A DNA stretch of 64,000 bases from Palsa-851 sp035534435 (GTDB taxonomy: Bacteria; Chloroflexota; Dormibacteria; Aeolococcales; Aeolococcaceae). A program made the position numbers and the translations under genes. Positions within the stretch are counted from its first letter, which is position 1; each line of letters opens with the position of its first letter. The stretch spans positions 16,961-80,960 of the forward strand of contig DATLRX010000096.1 in the NCBI GenBank assembly GCA_035534435.1, given 5' to 3'. The notes under the pieces are model-generated. The model ran no database searches, was not told the DNA's origin, and worked only from the letters and a program-made list of their open reading frames with translations. Positions 18,179 to 27,273 of this stretch are shown one piece after another.

Positions 18179-18404
18179 GACGCACCTCGTAAACGCTTCC
18201 GGTGGAAGCTGGTGCATCACGATGCTCTGCCACGCGTAACAACCGCGGCAACAACGCGCGGCGATTCGACTGCCAAATGCGTACGGTAGCGGGCAGACCA
18301 TCCCCATGCGACGTCGTCACCGTTCGCGCCACGGGTCTTACTGATCCGGCACCACCCCGCGGGATGCCGGCAGACGGCCCGGACTCCTCCCTCCAAGAGC
18401 GGGT

Positions 18405-18437
18405 GGGGAGTGGCGGTGAAACCCACCGTGACTCCCC
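18405..18437. terminator. Long two-part hairpin
   Basis: Outer stem GGGGAGT/ACTCCCC (18405-18411 with 18431-18437) and inner stem CGGTG/CACCG with an AAACC loop form a strong hairpin just past the stop of the phosphatase gene (minus strand). The simplest role is its terminator. The rest of the 18179-18452 stretch, about 270 bases without a gene, shows nothing else I can support. Confidence 0.5.
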
Positions 18438-18452
18438 ATCCGTTCGGTGCAG

Positions 18453-19175
18453 CTACGGCCAGTTCCGGCTCAGCAGCAGGTTCCTCAGGCGATCGATGCG
18501 TGCGTCATCGAGGCCGAGGTTGCGCAGCAACGACGCCACGCCGCCGTGCTCGAGATCGATGCACTCCATCGTCTCGACCATCGCATCGCGCGGCACGGTG
18601 AACAGCCGCTCCACGCGCACAGGATCCATGCCACGCTCGACTGCGGTGATGCGGTCCCGCGCGAGCATGTCGACGAGCTGCATACCGCTCAGCGCGTAAT
18701 CGTCGGCGATGTCGGCGATGCTGACGCCCGCGAGGCGCAACACCATGCCGATGACAACACCGGTGCGGTCCTTGCCTGCATGGCAGTGCACGAGCACCGG
18801 GGCGGACGGTGCGCCGGCGATCGAGTTCATCGCCAGCGCGACGCCGGTCCGTCGTTCGCGCAGCCACCAGCAGTACACCTCACCGGCCGTCGCGAGGTGG
18901 TCGGGATACTCCTCGTCGTCGGTGAAGATCGGAGCGTGGACCGTGCGGACGCCCGCCTCCACCAGCGGGCTCGGCCGCTTCTCCCGCTCCGACGCCGTCC
19001 GCAGGTCGACGACCGTGCCGATCCCGAGGTCGACGATGTCGCGCAGCCCGTCATCGGTCAGGGTGTGCGGTGACTCGCTCCGGATGAGGCGTCCCGGCAG
19101 CGTGGTGGCCCCCGACTCGGTCGGCATCCCGCCGAGATCGCGAACGTTGACCAGCCCGTCGACGAGGAGCCCCAT
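18453..19175 (-). CDS. Tyrosine/serine protein phosphatase (Y_phosphatase3 type)
   Basis: A 240-residue phosphatase. The signature P-loop is VLVHCHAGKDRTGVVIGM with the nucleophilic Cys and the Arg. Upstream are NVRDLGGMPT and RSESPHTLTDDG, both typical of the MptpB/Y_phosphatase3 group of dual phospho-amino-acid and phosphoinositide phosphatases. The general acid is probably the Asp in the DDEEYPDH loop. No signal peptide is seen, so a cytoplasmic role or non-classical export is possible. It shares no operon with its neighbours. Confidence 0.9.
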   Translation of the reverse strand: MGLLVDGLVNVRDLGGMPTESGATTLPGRLIRSESPHTLTDDGLRDIVDLGIGTVVDLRTASEREKRPSPLVEAGVRTVHAPIFTDDEEYPDHLATAGEVYCWWLRERRTGVALAMNSIAGAPSAPVLVHCHAGKDRTGVVIGMVLRLAGVSIADIADDYALSGMQLVDMLARDRITAVERGMDPVRVERLFTVPRDAMVETMECIDLEHGGVASLLRNLGLDDARIDRLRNLLLSRNWP

Positions 19176-19217
19176 GTCCTCACCCTACCAAGCCTCGGGT
19201 TAACGACGAGGGCGATC

Positions 19218-19811
19218 TCAGGCGGTGCGGGCAGTCGCCGGCGCGGGCCGATTCGCCCGCCCGGCCAGCTCGACAGCCTCGTCAGCGGTGGCCGGGTCGT
19301 CCCAGCTCATCTCCTGGTTCATCGTCCCGTCGAGCACGCCGATCTTGTTGCTCATCACGCCGACCGCCACCCTGAGCGCGGCCCGCGCGCCCACGAGATC
19401 CCACGCCTTGTCGACGGGCGGTCGCGAGACGGCTCGCAGGAGTGAGATCACCGTGACCGCCTGGTCGAGCGCCTCGTCATGCAACTGCTGGACCGCGGGG
19501 CTGCCGAAGCGCTGGAGCTGGGCGCGGCAGCGGAGCACGGCCGACAGATCGCCCGGTCCGTACGGCGAGTCATCCTCCTCGGGAAAGGCCAGACGGCGCA
19601 CGGCACGGAGGTAGGTGTGCCAGCCGAATGCGACCTCGAGGTAGGTGGAGGCCCGGCGAGCGAGCTTGTACGCCTCGAGCGATGACTGGAGGCGCACGTC
19701 GTCGCGAGTCTGCCGTTGATGGGTGCCGATCGTCCACCCGACAAGTCCGCAAGCCGCCGCAGCGAGCACGACGACAATTGCGGCGACAGCTATCTCCCAC
19801 CATTGCGCCAC
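19218..19811 (-). CDS. Membrane-anchored hypothetical protein
   Basis: A 197-residue protein with one N-terminal helix (WWEIAVAAIVVVLAAAACGLVGWTIGT) followed by a long helical cytoplasmic region rich in Arg, Ala and Leu. No enzyme motif is recognised. Its 42-bp distance from the phosphatase gene upstream of 19175 does not indicate co-transcription, since the phosphatase is downstream on the same strand; a shared transcript from this gene into the phosphatase is possible. I cannot assign a family. Confidence 0.65.
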   Translation of the reverse strand: MAQWWEIAVAAIVVVLAAAACGLVGWTIGTHQRQTRDDVRLQSSLEAYKLARRASTYLEVAFGWHTYLRAVRRLAFPEEDDSPYGPGDLSAVLRCRAQLQRFGSPAVQQLHDEALDQAVTVISLLRAVSRPPVDKAWDLVGARAALRVAVGVMSNKIGVLDGTMNQEMSWDDPATADEAVELAGRANRPAPATARTA

Positions 19812-19925
19812 CGCGAGAGGATAACGCGGAACGACGCGAACGAACCCGATGTCGGATGGATGTGCGCTCGCAATCCGCGGCGCTTCGGCAGCGGTGGGCG
19901 TCGTCGCCCGCGATGGCGTGATCCC

Positions 19926-20417
19926 TCAGGCGGCGCGCCGCTCCATGAGCAGGACGTCGCGCCACACGCCGTGCAACCGCCCGAGGCGCTCGCGAGTGCC
20001 GACGGCGCGGAACCCGCAGCGCCGGTGCAGCTCGATGCTCGCGACGTTCTCAGGGAAGATGCCGCTCTGAATCGTCCAGATGCCGGCGGCTTCGGTGTTC
20101 GCGATGAGTGTCTCGAGCAGGCGCCGGCCGATCCCGTGCCCGCGAGCGCGCTCGGCGACGTACACGCTGTGCTCACCGACGCCCGCGTACACGCATCGTT
20201 CTGACACCGGAGAGAGCGCGATCCAGCCGACCACCTCGCCGTCCCGGGTCGCGACGAACCGATGTTCAGCGGGATGGGTGGCGCTCCAGCGCTCGAAGGT
20301 GGGGGGCTCCGTCTCGAACGTGGCGTTCCCGGTCGCGATGCCTTCCGCGTAGATCGCCCGAACCGCCGGCCAGTCCTCATCGCGGAAGGACCGGATCACG
20401 ATCGCTGGATCGTCCAT
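19926..20417 (-). CDS. GNAT N-acetyltransferase, Pat/Bar-like
   Basis: A 163-residue acetyltransferase of the phosphinothricin/methionine-sulfoximine acetyltransferase group: IRSFRDEDWPAVRAIYAEGI at the start, TFETEPPTFERW, and the acetyl-CoA loop in SVYVAERARGHGIGRRLLETLI (Q/RxxGxG/A). The C-terminal HRRCGFRAVGTRERLG segment is also family-typical. It would acetylate a small amino-acid-like amine. A 25-residue upstream ORF with GGGAG overlaps its start in another frame. Confidence 0.85.
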   Translation of the reverse strand: MDDPAIVIRSFRDEDWPAVRAIYAEGIATGNATFETEPPTFERWSATHPAEHRFVATRDGEVVGWIALSPVSERCVYAGVGEHSVYVAERARGHGIGRRLLETLIANTEAAGIWTIQSGIFPENVASIELHRRCGFRAVGTRERLGRLHGVWRDVLLMERRAA

Positions 20418-20524
20418 GGCATCCCAGTCCAGGTCCGGCGGGCAGCTCCGGCTCGACGCGCCAGGTACATCATGTTAGTCTCCCTATAACGATTGCTGAG
20501 AGCAGTCATATAAGGAGGACAGTC

Positions 20525-20596
20525 ATGTACATAGGTGGTGGAATCGGGCTCGTCATCGTGATCCTGGTCATCCTGCTGGTGCTGCACGTTATCTAG
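20525..20596 (+). CDS. 23-residue hydrophobic membrane peptide
   Basis: A tiny gene preceded by AAGGAGGACAGTC, a near-perfect ribosome-binding site 6 bases from the ATG. The product starts MYIGGG and continues as one hydrophobic helix rich in Ile, Val and Leu, ending HVI. Similar very small MYIGGG-type membrane peptides occur in actinobacteria. Its stop overlaps the iolB stop region on the other strand by a few bases. Too short for most gene finders; function unknown. Confidence 0.6.
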   Translation: MYIGGGIGLVIVILVILLVLHVI

Positions 20597-21362
20597 TGGC
20601 GTTGAGCCAGCGATAGCGGGGATCGATGAACACGCGCATCGCGCGATGTTCCCCCGCCAGGATCCACAGGTAATACAGCCTGTGGCCCGGTGCGGCCACG
20701 ACCGGATGGAAGCCGGCGGGGATCGCCGCGGTGTCGCCGTCGCGCACCATCCGCAGGTCCTCTCGGCCGGTATCCGTGTCATACCGGAGCTGGACGGCGA
20801 AGCCGTCCGCCGGGTCGATCCGGTAGTAGTAGACCTCCTCGAGCTTCGCCTCATCGTCCGAGTCGCGATCGTGCCGGTGCGGCGGAAACGACGACCACGT
20901 CCCGGTGTCGATGTGGACCGTCTCGCCGGCGAGGAGCCGTGAGGCGGCATCGTCGGGCCCGAGGATCGTTCGGACCGTTCGGGCCCAGCTCCCCGTGCCG
21001 ACCACGGCCACGCGTTGGTCGCTCGCTCCGATGACACGTGCGGCCCCCGGCGCCAGGTCGCTGACCGGGGCGGCGATCACCGCGACCGTGAGCCCGCCCG
21101 GTGTCTGGTCCGCGACCAGGACGGCCGACGAGGCGGGCGGCAGGTACACGGCGTCACCAGGTCCCTCGAAGACGTCGGCGCGGCCGCCGACGGCCCCGCT
21201 GTCCTGGCCGTCGAGCGTCAGATTCGCCCGGCCGGACAGGATCACCACCAGGCGTTCCTCGCCGGGTCCGATCGCGATGGTCTCGCCCGGGTCCGCTGAC
21301 GTCAGGTCGAGCCAGATGTACTTCGTGTGCTCGTCGCCGCGGACCAACGACGTCGTCTTCAC
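20589..21362 (-). CDS. iolB: 5-deoxy-glucuronate isomerase
   Basis: A 257-residue bicupin of the IolB/KduI family. Key marks are the metal-binding stretch TGTWSSFPPHRHD, the following LEEVYYYRIDPADGFAVQLRY, GDTAAIPAGFHPVVAAPG with the last metal His, and LYYLWILAGE. The enzyme converts 5-deoxy-glucuronate to 5-dehydro-2-deoxygluconate in myo-inositol catabolism. The other iol genes (iolC, D, E, G) are absent from the window. Its ATG overlaps the stop of the upstream transaldolase (ATGA), so the two are translated together. Confidence 0.88.
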   Translation of the reverse strand: MKTTSLVRGDEHTKYIWLDLTSADPGETIAIGPGEERLVVILSGRANLTLDGQDSGAVGGRADVFEGPGDAVYLPPASSAVLVADQTPGGLTVAVIAAPVSDLAPGAARVIGASDQRVAVVGTGSWARTVRTILGPDDAASRLLAGETVHIDTGTWSSFPPHRHDRDSDDEAKLEEVYYYRIDPADGFAVQLRYDTDTGREDLRMVRDGDTAAIPAGFHPVVAAPGHRLYYLWILAGEHRAMRVFIDPRYRWLNATR

Positions 21363-22453
21363 GAGGACGGCACGTGGTCGGGGTCCGGGATCATGACGTT
21401 GCGCACGAAGGCGTTCAGGTCATTGCATGCCGCGACGAACTGACGCAACGTGCGCCGTGTCGGCGCGAAGCCGTCGAACTCGTCGACGCTCATGCCGTCT
21501 TCGCCATACGCGCTCCGGAAGTCGGCGAAGTGCGTGAGCAGCGCGTCGACGATCTGCGGATGGACGGGGTTGTCGATCCGGGGCTTGATCTCGATGTCGC
21601 TCGCGTTCAGGCGCCGCTGCCACGCGTACGTGGGCGATACCACCGCGTCCGCGCCGATGAGCTCACTGCAGTGCATGGGATTGCGAAACGCGGCGGAGAG
21701 CAGACGAATGCGGTATCCGCGCTCGCGAAAGAGTGCGTACGCCTTTTTGAACACGGCCACGCCGGCCCATTCGAGATAGCCTGGATCGACGCTGATCCCG
21801 TCGCGCTCCATCACGACCTTGAGCCAGTCATCGAGCCTGCCGACCATGATCGTGCAGACCGGCCCCATCGAAGCGATGTCCTGCCCGGCGTCCTCGCGGC
21901 GGCGCAGGCCGCGCTCGACCGCCTCGGCGACAGCGACGCACTGCGGCAGCGAGAAGGACACCGTGGCGTTGATGCTGACGCCCGCAAACGTCGCAGCCTC
22001 GATCGCGGTGATGCCGGCGCGCGTGACCGGGATCTTCACGATCATGTTCGGTGCGAGCCGGCTGAACGCGAGCGCCTGCCCGACGATCGCGTCACTGTCC
22101 CGGAAGAGCCGGGGATCCGTCTGGATCGAGAGGCGTCCGTTCCGGCCGCCCTGCCTGTCGTAGACCGGCTCGAGGAGTCGCGCCGCCCGGATCGACAGCT
22201 CCTCGACGAGCTTCCACGCGATCGTGTCCTCGGTGGCGGTGGGGAACTCGCTCACCAGGCGCTGCGTCCGCGGCCGCCATGTTGGCGCGTCGGCGGCGAG
22301 CACCGCCGCGGCGATCACGGGATTGCACGTGGCGCCGACCGCGCCCTGCTCCATGGCGTAGGTCAGCTCCGGGATGGACGCGGAGTCGTTCCAGAGGCAC
22401 GTCGGCGTGGTCTGAGTCATCCGCAGCAGCGGACTGGCGCGATCCATCGCCAC
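21359..22453 (-). CDS. Transaldolase-family protein
   Basis: A 364-residue TIM-barrel protein of the transaldolase family. The N-terminal LWNDSASIPELTYAMEQGAVGATCNP is the family's substrate-entry strand, MIVKIPVTRAGITAIE carries the Schiff-base Lys, and ISINATVSFSL-like GVSINATVSFSL gives the Asn-Thr pair. AAFRNPMHCSELIGADAVV near the end also fits. The start is a GTG at 22453 or the ATG at 22447. It is coupled to iolB, which suggests an aldol cleavage in inositol or related sugar-acid catabolism rather than the pentose phosphate pathway, but that is inference. Confidence 0.85.
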   Translation of the reverse strand: MAMDRASPLLRMTQTTPTCLWNDSASIPELTYAMEQGAVGATCNPVIAAAVLAADAPTWRPRTQRLVSEFPTATEDTIAWKLVEELSIRAARLLEPVYDRQGGRNGRLSIQTDPRLFRDSDAIVGQALAFSRLAPNMIVKIPVTRAGITAIEAATFAGVSINATVSFSLPQCVAVAEAVERGLRRREDAGQDIASMGPVCTIMVGRLDDWLKVVMERDGISVDPGYLEWAGVAVFKKAYALFRERGYRIRLLSAAFRNPMHCSELIGADAVVSPTYAWQRRLNASDIEIKPRIDNPVHPQIVDALLTHFADFRSAYGEDGMSVDEFDGFAPTRRTLRQFVAACNDLNAFVRNVMIPDPDHVPSS

Positions 22454-22463
22454 GAGCCTACAC

Positions 22464-22501
22464 GCCCGTCCGGTTGCCGATGATTCGACCGCCGGACGGG
22501 C
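22464..22501. terminator. Terminator hairpin after the Ig-repeat gene
   Basis: A perfect 10-bp inverted repeat (GCCCGTCCGG at 22464-22473, its complement at 22492-22501, 18-base loop) lies just past the stop of the large minus-strand surface-protein gene and before the transaldolase start. It probably ends the former transcript. Confidence 0.6.
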
Positions 22502-22507
22502 CGGGCG

Positions 22508-25500
22508 TCAGATCCTCCGGGCGCTCCGCCTGCGGGTTCGCGAGATGACCACCATGCCGCTGCCGAGGATCGCCAGGGCGGCACCGAGGACGAGCCGGGG
22601 CCCCATCGGTCCGCTGCCGGTGGAGGGATCGGGAACGGCGGTTGCCACGGTGAACTCGCCGTCCACGCCGCTGCCGATCGCGTTGGTGCCGTTGTAGTCG
22701 GCATCACCGGAGTACGTGGCTCTCACGTCGTAGGTGCCTGGTGGGAGCGTCACCTGCGTCGTGCAGCTCGTGGCAGGGAGCGTCGCGGTGCAGAGAACGG
22801 TGGAGCCGTACGTGAACGTCACCGTGCCGGTGGCGCCGGCCGGAAGTCCGGTGACCCACAGGGTCACGGGTGCTCCAACGATCATCTCGGTCGGCGAGAC
22901 GATGACCGTCATGTCCGTGTCGGCCTTGATGACCGTGAACTGCGCTCCCGTCGCCGTTGCCGACGAGTCGTTGACATCGCCGGAGTACAGCGCGGTGACG
23001 GGATACGTCGCCGGCGTGAGCGTGGCGGCCGTCGCGCAACTGGTCGCCGAAAGCGTTGCGGTGCAGAGCGCGACGGAGCCTGAGGTGAACGTCAGCGTGC
23101 CGGTGGCGCCCGCGGGAAGTCCCGCTGCTGACAGCGTGTCGGTGGATCCGTACACGATGGTGAGCGGCGACGCAGTCTCCGTCAGGAACACGTCCGCCTT
23201 GGTGACCGTGAAGCTCGCACCGGTCGCGGTGAGGCCCTGGTAGTTGCCGTCACCCGAGTAGACCGCGCTCACCGGGTACGCACCCGGGGCGAGCGTCGAT
23301 GCGCTCTCGCAGGTGGATGCCGGCAATGTGAGCGTGCACAAGGGGGATCCGTGCGAGGAGAAGGTCACGGTTCCCGTCGCGTCGCCGGGCAATCCCGATG
23401 CCGACAGGGTGTCCTGCATCCCGTAGCTGATCGTCGCGGGAGACGCGGACTCGATCATCGACGGGTCGGCCTGGGTCACGGTGAAGCTCGCACCGGTCGC
23501 GACGCCACCGTTGTAGTCGCTGCAGCCTGAATACGTGGCGGTCACCGGGTACGTGCCCGCCGCGAGAGTCGTCGATGTCTGGCAGCTGACGGCCGGCAAT
23601 GTTGCGGTGCACAACGTTGTGCCGCCCGACGCGAAGGTGACTGTTCCGGTCGCATCGGCGGGCAGCCCGGTGGTGGACACGGTATCGCTCGTGCCGTACG
23701 CAACGCTCGACGGCGCCGCCGACTCGGTGAAGGACACGTTCGCTGCGGTCACGGTGAAGCTCGCGCCCGTCGCGACACTGCCGTTGTCGTTGCTGTCACC
23801 GGAGTACGTCGCCGTCACGGGGTAGGTGCCTGCATCGAGCGACGCCGGCGTCTGGCAGCTGAGCGCGGGAAGCGTCGCGGTGCAGAGCGTGCTGCCGCCC
23901 GATGTGAACGTCACGGTTCCCGTCGCGTCACCCGGCAGTCCCGCTGTCGAAAGTGTGTCCTGCGCGCCGTGAGCGATCGTTGCCGGCGCCGCCGACTCCG
24001 TCATCGTGGTATCGGCTTTGGTGACGGTGAAGCTCGCGCCCGTCGCCGTCGCGCTGTTGTAGTTGCTGTCACCCGAGTACGTTGCGGTGACCGGATACGT
24101 CCCGGGCGCCAGCGACGTCGAGGTGTCGCACGAGGTCGCGGGAAGGGTGGCGACGCAGAGTGTCGATCCTCCCGACGCGAAGGTCACCGTGCCGGTCGCG
24201 TCTCCCGGAAGGCCGGTGACCGACAGCGTGTCTGCCGATCCGTACGGGATGGTGGCCGGAGCCGCGGACTCACTGAACGTGGTGTCGGCCTTCGTGACCG
24301 CGAAGATCGCGCCGGTCGCGACGGTCGCCTTGTAGTCGGCGTCGCCCGAGAACTTCGCGGTCACCGGGTACACGCCGGTTGCGAGTGTCGTCGACGTCTG
24401 GCAGCTGGTCGCCGGCAACGTTGCGACGCACAGGGTGTTGCCACCCGATGTGAACCTCACCTTTCCCGTTGCGCCACCAGGCAGGCCGGTCTCGGACAGC
24501 GTGTCCTGGGCGCCGTAGCCGATGGACGCGGGCGACGCCGACTCGGTCATCGATGTCGTCGCTTTCGTGACGGTGAAGCTCGCGCCGGTTGCGGTCGTCG
24601 CGGTGTAGTTGGAGTCACCGGAGTAGGTCGCGGTCACCGGGTAGACGCCGGGTGCCAGCGAGGTCGACGTCGAGCAGCTCGCCGCTGGCAGCGTCGCGAC
24701 GCACAGCGTCGATCCACCTGAGGCGAACGTCACCGTGCCGGTCGCGCCGGCCGGCAGCCCCGAGACGGAAAGGGAGTCGGCCGTGCCGAACGGCACGCTC
24801 GAGGGCGCGGCGGACTCGGTCATCGATGTGCTCGCCAGCGTGACGGTGAAGCTCGCGCCGATAGCGGTCGTCCCGCTGTAGTTGGCGTCACCGGAGTACG
24901 TCGCGGTCACCGGATACGTGCCCGGGGTCAACGTGGCGGATGTTGCGCAGCTCGTCACCGGCAGCGTCGCGACGCAGAGCGTGGACCCGCCCGAGTTGAA
25001 CGTGACGGTGCCCGTCGCGTTGACCGGCAGGCCGGACGTCGACAGTGTATCGGCGGTGCCGTATGGGATGGTCGCCGGCGCCGCCGACTCGGTCATGGAC
25101 GTGCTCGCCTTGGTGACGGTGAAGCTCGCGCCGGTCGCGACGGCGCCGGTGTAGTTGCCGTCACCCGAGTACGTTGCGGTCACCGGGTACGCGCTCGCGC
25201 CGAGCGTTGCCGCCGTCAGGCAACTCGTCGCCGGCAACGTCGCGATGCAGAGCGTGGAGCCGCCGGACGTGAACGTCACCGTGCCTGTCGCGGCACCGGG
25301 AAGGCCCGCGGCCGCCAGCGTGTCCTGCGACCCGTACACGATCGAGGCGGGTGTGGCGGACTCCGTGAACGACGGTGTGGCACGGATGATCGTCAGCGAT
25401 GTCGTCGCGGTCTGGGGGGCGAAGTTCGAGTCGCCGGAGTACGTCGCCGTCACGGTATTCGCGCCGACGGGGGCCGTGTTCGTGCTGCAGCTCAACGCGG

Positions 25501-27172
25501 GAAGCGTCGCGGTGCACAACGTCGTCCCGCCGATCGAGAACGTCACGGTTCCGGTGGCGCTCGAGGGGAGCGCGGCGGTGTATGTCACGGATTGCAGGTA
25601 CGTCTGGGGCGACGGAAGCGCGGTCGCGGTGAAGGCGCTGACGTTCACCACGTCGTTGCTCACCGCGGGGAGCGCGTCGGTCGATGAGATGCGCGCCGTG
25701 TCTGTCACGCTGCCGCTCAAGCCTGCCGACAGCGTCACGGGGACGGTGATGTTGGGGAGCGACGTGCCTGCCGCGATGGCCGAGCCCGGCGTGTAGGTGC
25801 ACGTCACGGTCTGTCCGGCCGTGGCGCACACCCAGTCGGAGGGGCTGGTGGCGGCGCCCGGCGTCATGCCCGCAGGCAAGGTGTCGGTGACGGTGAGCGT
25901 GTTCGACTCGGATCCGCCGGTCGACGCGACGCCGGGCGCCAGGATGAATGTTGCCTTGTTGCCGGCGAGCATGTGCCCGCTCTCGTTGTCGGACACCCCG
26001 ATCGACAGGTCCGGCACGGCACCGACGAGCGTCGTCGCCACCAGCTGGTTGACCTCGTGGTACTCGTTGGCGCCACCGGTCGACGCGGTCCAGCCGAAGG
26101 TCAGCTGGTACGGGATCCCCGTGACGGGGTTGATCCAGGACGCGGGGAACGTCGCGAGCGCCGGGTTGTTCGACGTGGTGGGCAGCGCGCCCGTCAGCGT
26201 CTGCTGAGTCGTCGTGCCGATCGGCGTGAACGCGATGAGCCATGACAGTGCGGGCACCGAGAGCCCACTCGCCGTGGTTGTCACCGATGCGGATGGGTTG
26301 ATCGCCATCTCGACCGGGACCATGACGCCGGCTCGCGTCGTCGCGGACTGCTTGTCGAGGGTCAGACCGGGGCCGACGTTGCTGATGGTGCCGTTGCCGC
26401 TGCCACCACCACTCGACTGGTTGTAGGTGGTTGCGGTCGATCCGAGAATGCAGTACCCGACGCTGCCGTTCCCGGGGCCGCGGGCCGTCACCGACTCGGG
26501 GTACGCCCGGTTGGCGACGAGCGGTGAGGGAATGGTGCATCCGGATCCGCCGGCGAGCGGCGTGTTCTCGAAGTTGCCGTACACGTCGAGCGCGAGGCCG
26601 AGGTACCCGTACGGCATGCCCGCAGCCCCCGAACCACCCTGGGCGGCCGCGTAGCCGAGGTTGCCCCCGAGCGGCCCGGTGCTCGCCGGGGGTGTCGGGT
26701 TCGCGGGATTTGCCGCGGCGAGCGCGAACACGATCCCGTCGGCGCCGGTCCCGTTGAACTGATAGGTGTCGAGCGTGAGATCGAGACCCTGGGTGGTGGG
26801 CAGGCTCGCCTGGTAGAAGACCGCACCGACCGAGTTGCCCGCGTTCGTCGTCAGGCGGAGCGCGCCGTTGCCCGAGGTGTCAGGCGGCGAGGCGCAGTTC
26901 GGGATCGATGTGATCGCCGATACCGGTCCCGCAGTCAGGCACGCGCCGTTGGTCCCGCCCTGTCCGGTGGGGAGGGACCACTGACCGGCCGCCGTCGAGT
27001 TGTTTGCGAACGTCTCGCTCTCGAGCGGCGAGCCCGCAGCGAAGGCATTCGTCGGCAGCAACGCGGCGATTGTCGCGACCGATGTGGCGACGCACATCGT
27101 CTCGCGGATCCGCTGCTTCAGGGCGCGGCGGGAGCGTCGGGTCGAGTGAGGAATGCTCACAAAGGATCTCAA
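22508..27172 (-). CDS. Giant Ig-repeat surface protein with lectin-like head
   Basis: A 1554-residue exported protein (TTG at 27172, or GTG at 27160). After an Arg-rich n-region and hydrophobic stretch ending NAFAAG, residues about 50-390 resemble a bacterial L-type lectin domain (TADGIVFALA-like GADGIVFALAAANP, YLGLALDVYGNFEN). A DUF11-like domain follows (about 395-515; LTVTDTLPAGMTPG, GQTVTCTYTPG). Then come 11 Ig-like modules of about 92 residues, each with G-(D/A)-ATGTVTF, a pair of Cys in LCxATLPAxSC and YPVTATYSGD. The C-terminus is one membrane helix and an Arg-rich tail. It is probably an adhesin whose rod holds the lectin head away from the cell. Confidence 0.85.
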   Translation of the reverse strand: MRSFVSIPHSTRRSRRALKQRIRETMCVATSVATIAALLPTNAFAAGSPLESETFANNSTAAGQWSLPTGQGGTNGACLTAGPVSAITSIPNCASPPDTSGNGALRLTTNAGNSVGAVFYQASLPTTQGLDLTLDTYQFNGTGADGIVFALAAANPANPTPPASTGPLGGNLGYAAAQGGSGAAGMPYGYLGLALDVYGNFENTPLAGGSGCTIPSPLVANRAYPESVTARGPGNGSVGYCILGSTATTYNQSSGGGSGNGTISNVGPGLTLDKQSATTRAGVMVPVEMAINPSASVTTTASGLSVPALSWLIAFTPIGTTTQQTLTGALPTTSNNPALATFPASWINPVTGIPYQLTFGWTASTGGANEYHEVNQLVATTLVGAVPDLSIGVSDNESGHMLAGNKATFILAPGVASTGGSESNTLTVTDTLPAGMTPGAATSPSDWVCATAGQTVTCTYTPGSAIAAGTSLPNITVPVTLSAGLSGSVTDTARISSTDALPAVSNDVVNVSAFTATALPSPQTYLQSVTYTAALPSSATGTVTFSIGGTTLCTATLPALSCSTNTAPVGANTVTATYSGDSNFAPQTATTSLTIIRATPSFTESATPASIVYGSQDTLAAAGLPGAATGTVTFTSGGSTLCIATLPATSCLTAATLGASAYPVTATYSGDGNYTGAVATGASFTVTKASTSMTESAAPATIPYGTADTLSTSGLPVNATGTVTFNSGGSTLCVATLPVTSCATSATLTPGTYPVTATYSGDANYSGTTAIGASFTVTLASTSMTESAAPSSVPFGTADSLSVSGLPAGATGTVTFASGGSTLCVATLPAASCSTSTSLAPGVYPVTATYSGDSNYTATTATGASFTVTKATTSMTESASPASIGYGAQDTLSETGLPGGATGKVRFTSGGNTLCVATLPATSCQTSTTLATGVYPVTAKFSGDADYKATVATGAIFAVTKADTTFSESAAPATIPYGSADTLSVTGLPGDATGTVTFASGGSTLCVATLPATSCDTSTSLAPGTYPVTATYSGDSNYNSATATGASFTVTKADTTMTESAAPATIAHGAQDTLSTAGLPGDATGTVTFTSGGSTLCTATLPALSCQTPASLDAGTYPVTATYSGDSNDNGSVATGASFTVTAANVSFTESAAPSSVAYGTSDTVSTTGLPADATGTVTFASGGTTLCTATLPAVSCQTSTTLAAGTYPVTATYSGCSDYNGGVATGASFTVTQADPSMIESASPATISYGMQDTLSASGLPGDATGTVTFSSHGSPLCTLTLPASTCESASTLAPGAYPVSAVYSGDGNYQGLTATGASFTVTKADVFLTETASPLTIVYGSTDTLSAAGLPAGATGTLTFTSGSVALCTATLSATSCATAATLTPATYPVTALYSGDVNDSSATATGAQFTVIKADTDMTVIVSPTEMIVGAPVTLWVTGLPAGATGTVTFTYGSTVLCTATLPATSCTTQVTLPPGTYDVRATYSGDADYNGTNAIGSGVDGEFTVATAVPDPSTGSGPMGPRLVLGAALAILGSGMVVISRTRRRSARRI
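22645..25640 (-). repeat. 11 tandem Ig-like coding repeats
   Basis: About 276-279-bp units, ten closely related and one divergent at the 5' end of the array, encode the rod of the surface protein. Each keeps two Cys about 8 residues apart, so an intra-module disulfide is likely. One module has GCSD in place of GDSx in the YSGD motif. Repeat spacing in frame allows copy-number change. Confidence 0.85.
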
Positions 27173-27273
27173 TGACGGTGGATCGGATATGCCACCGAAT
27201 CTATGTGAGACCAGGCCGATTCGCGGGGGTTGTCATCATCCGAGGGGCGATTTGTGACCCCGGCTGCGACGGG

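Noticed and set aside
18405..18437. Cobalamin riboswitch
   Set aside because: Only loose resemblance; invariant loop bases are absent, so it is listed as a terminator-like hairpin.
22645..25640. CRISPR or transposon repeats
   Set aside because: The 276-279-bp periodicity is in frame and encodes Ig-like modules of one protein.
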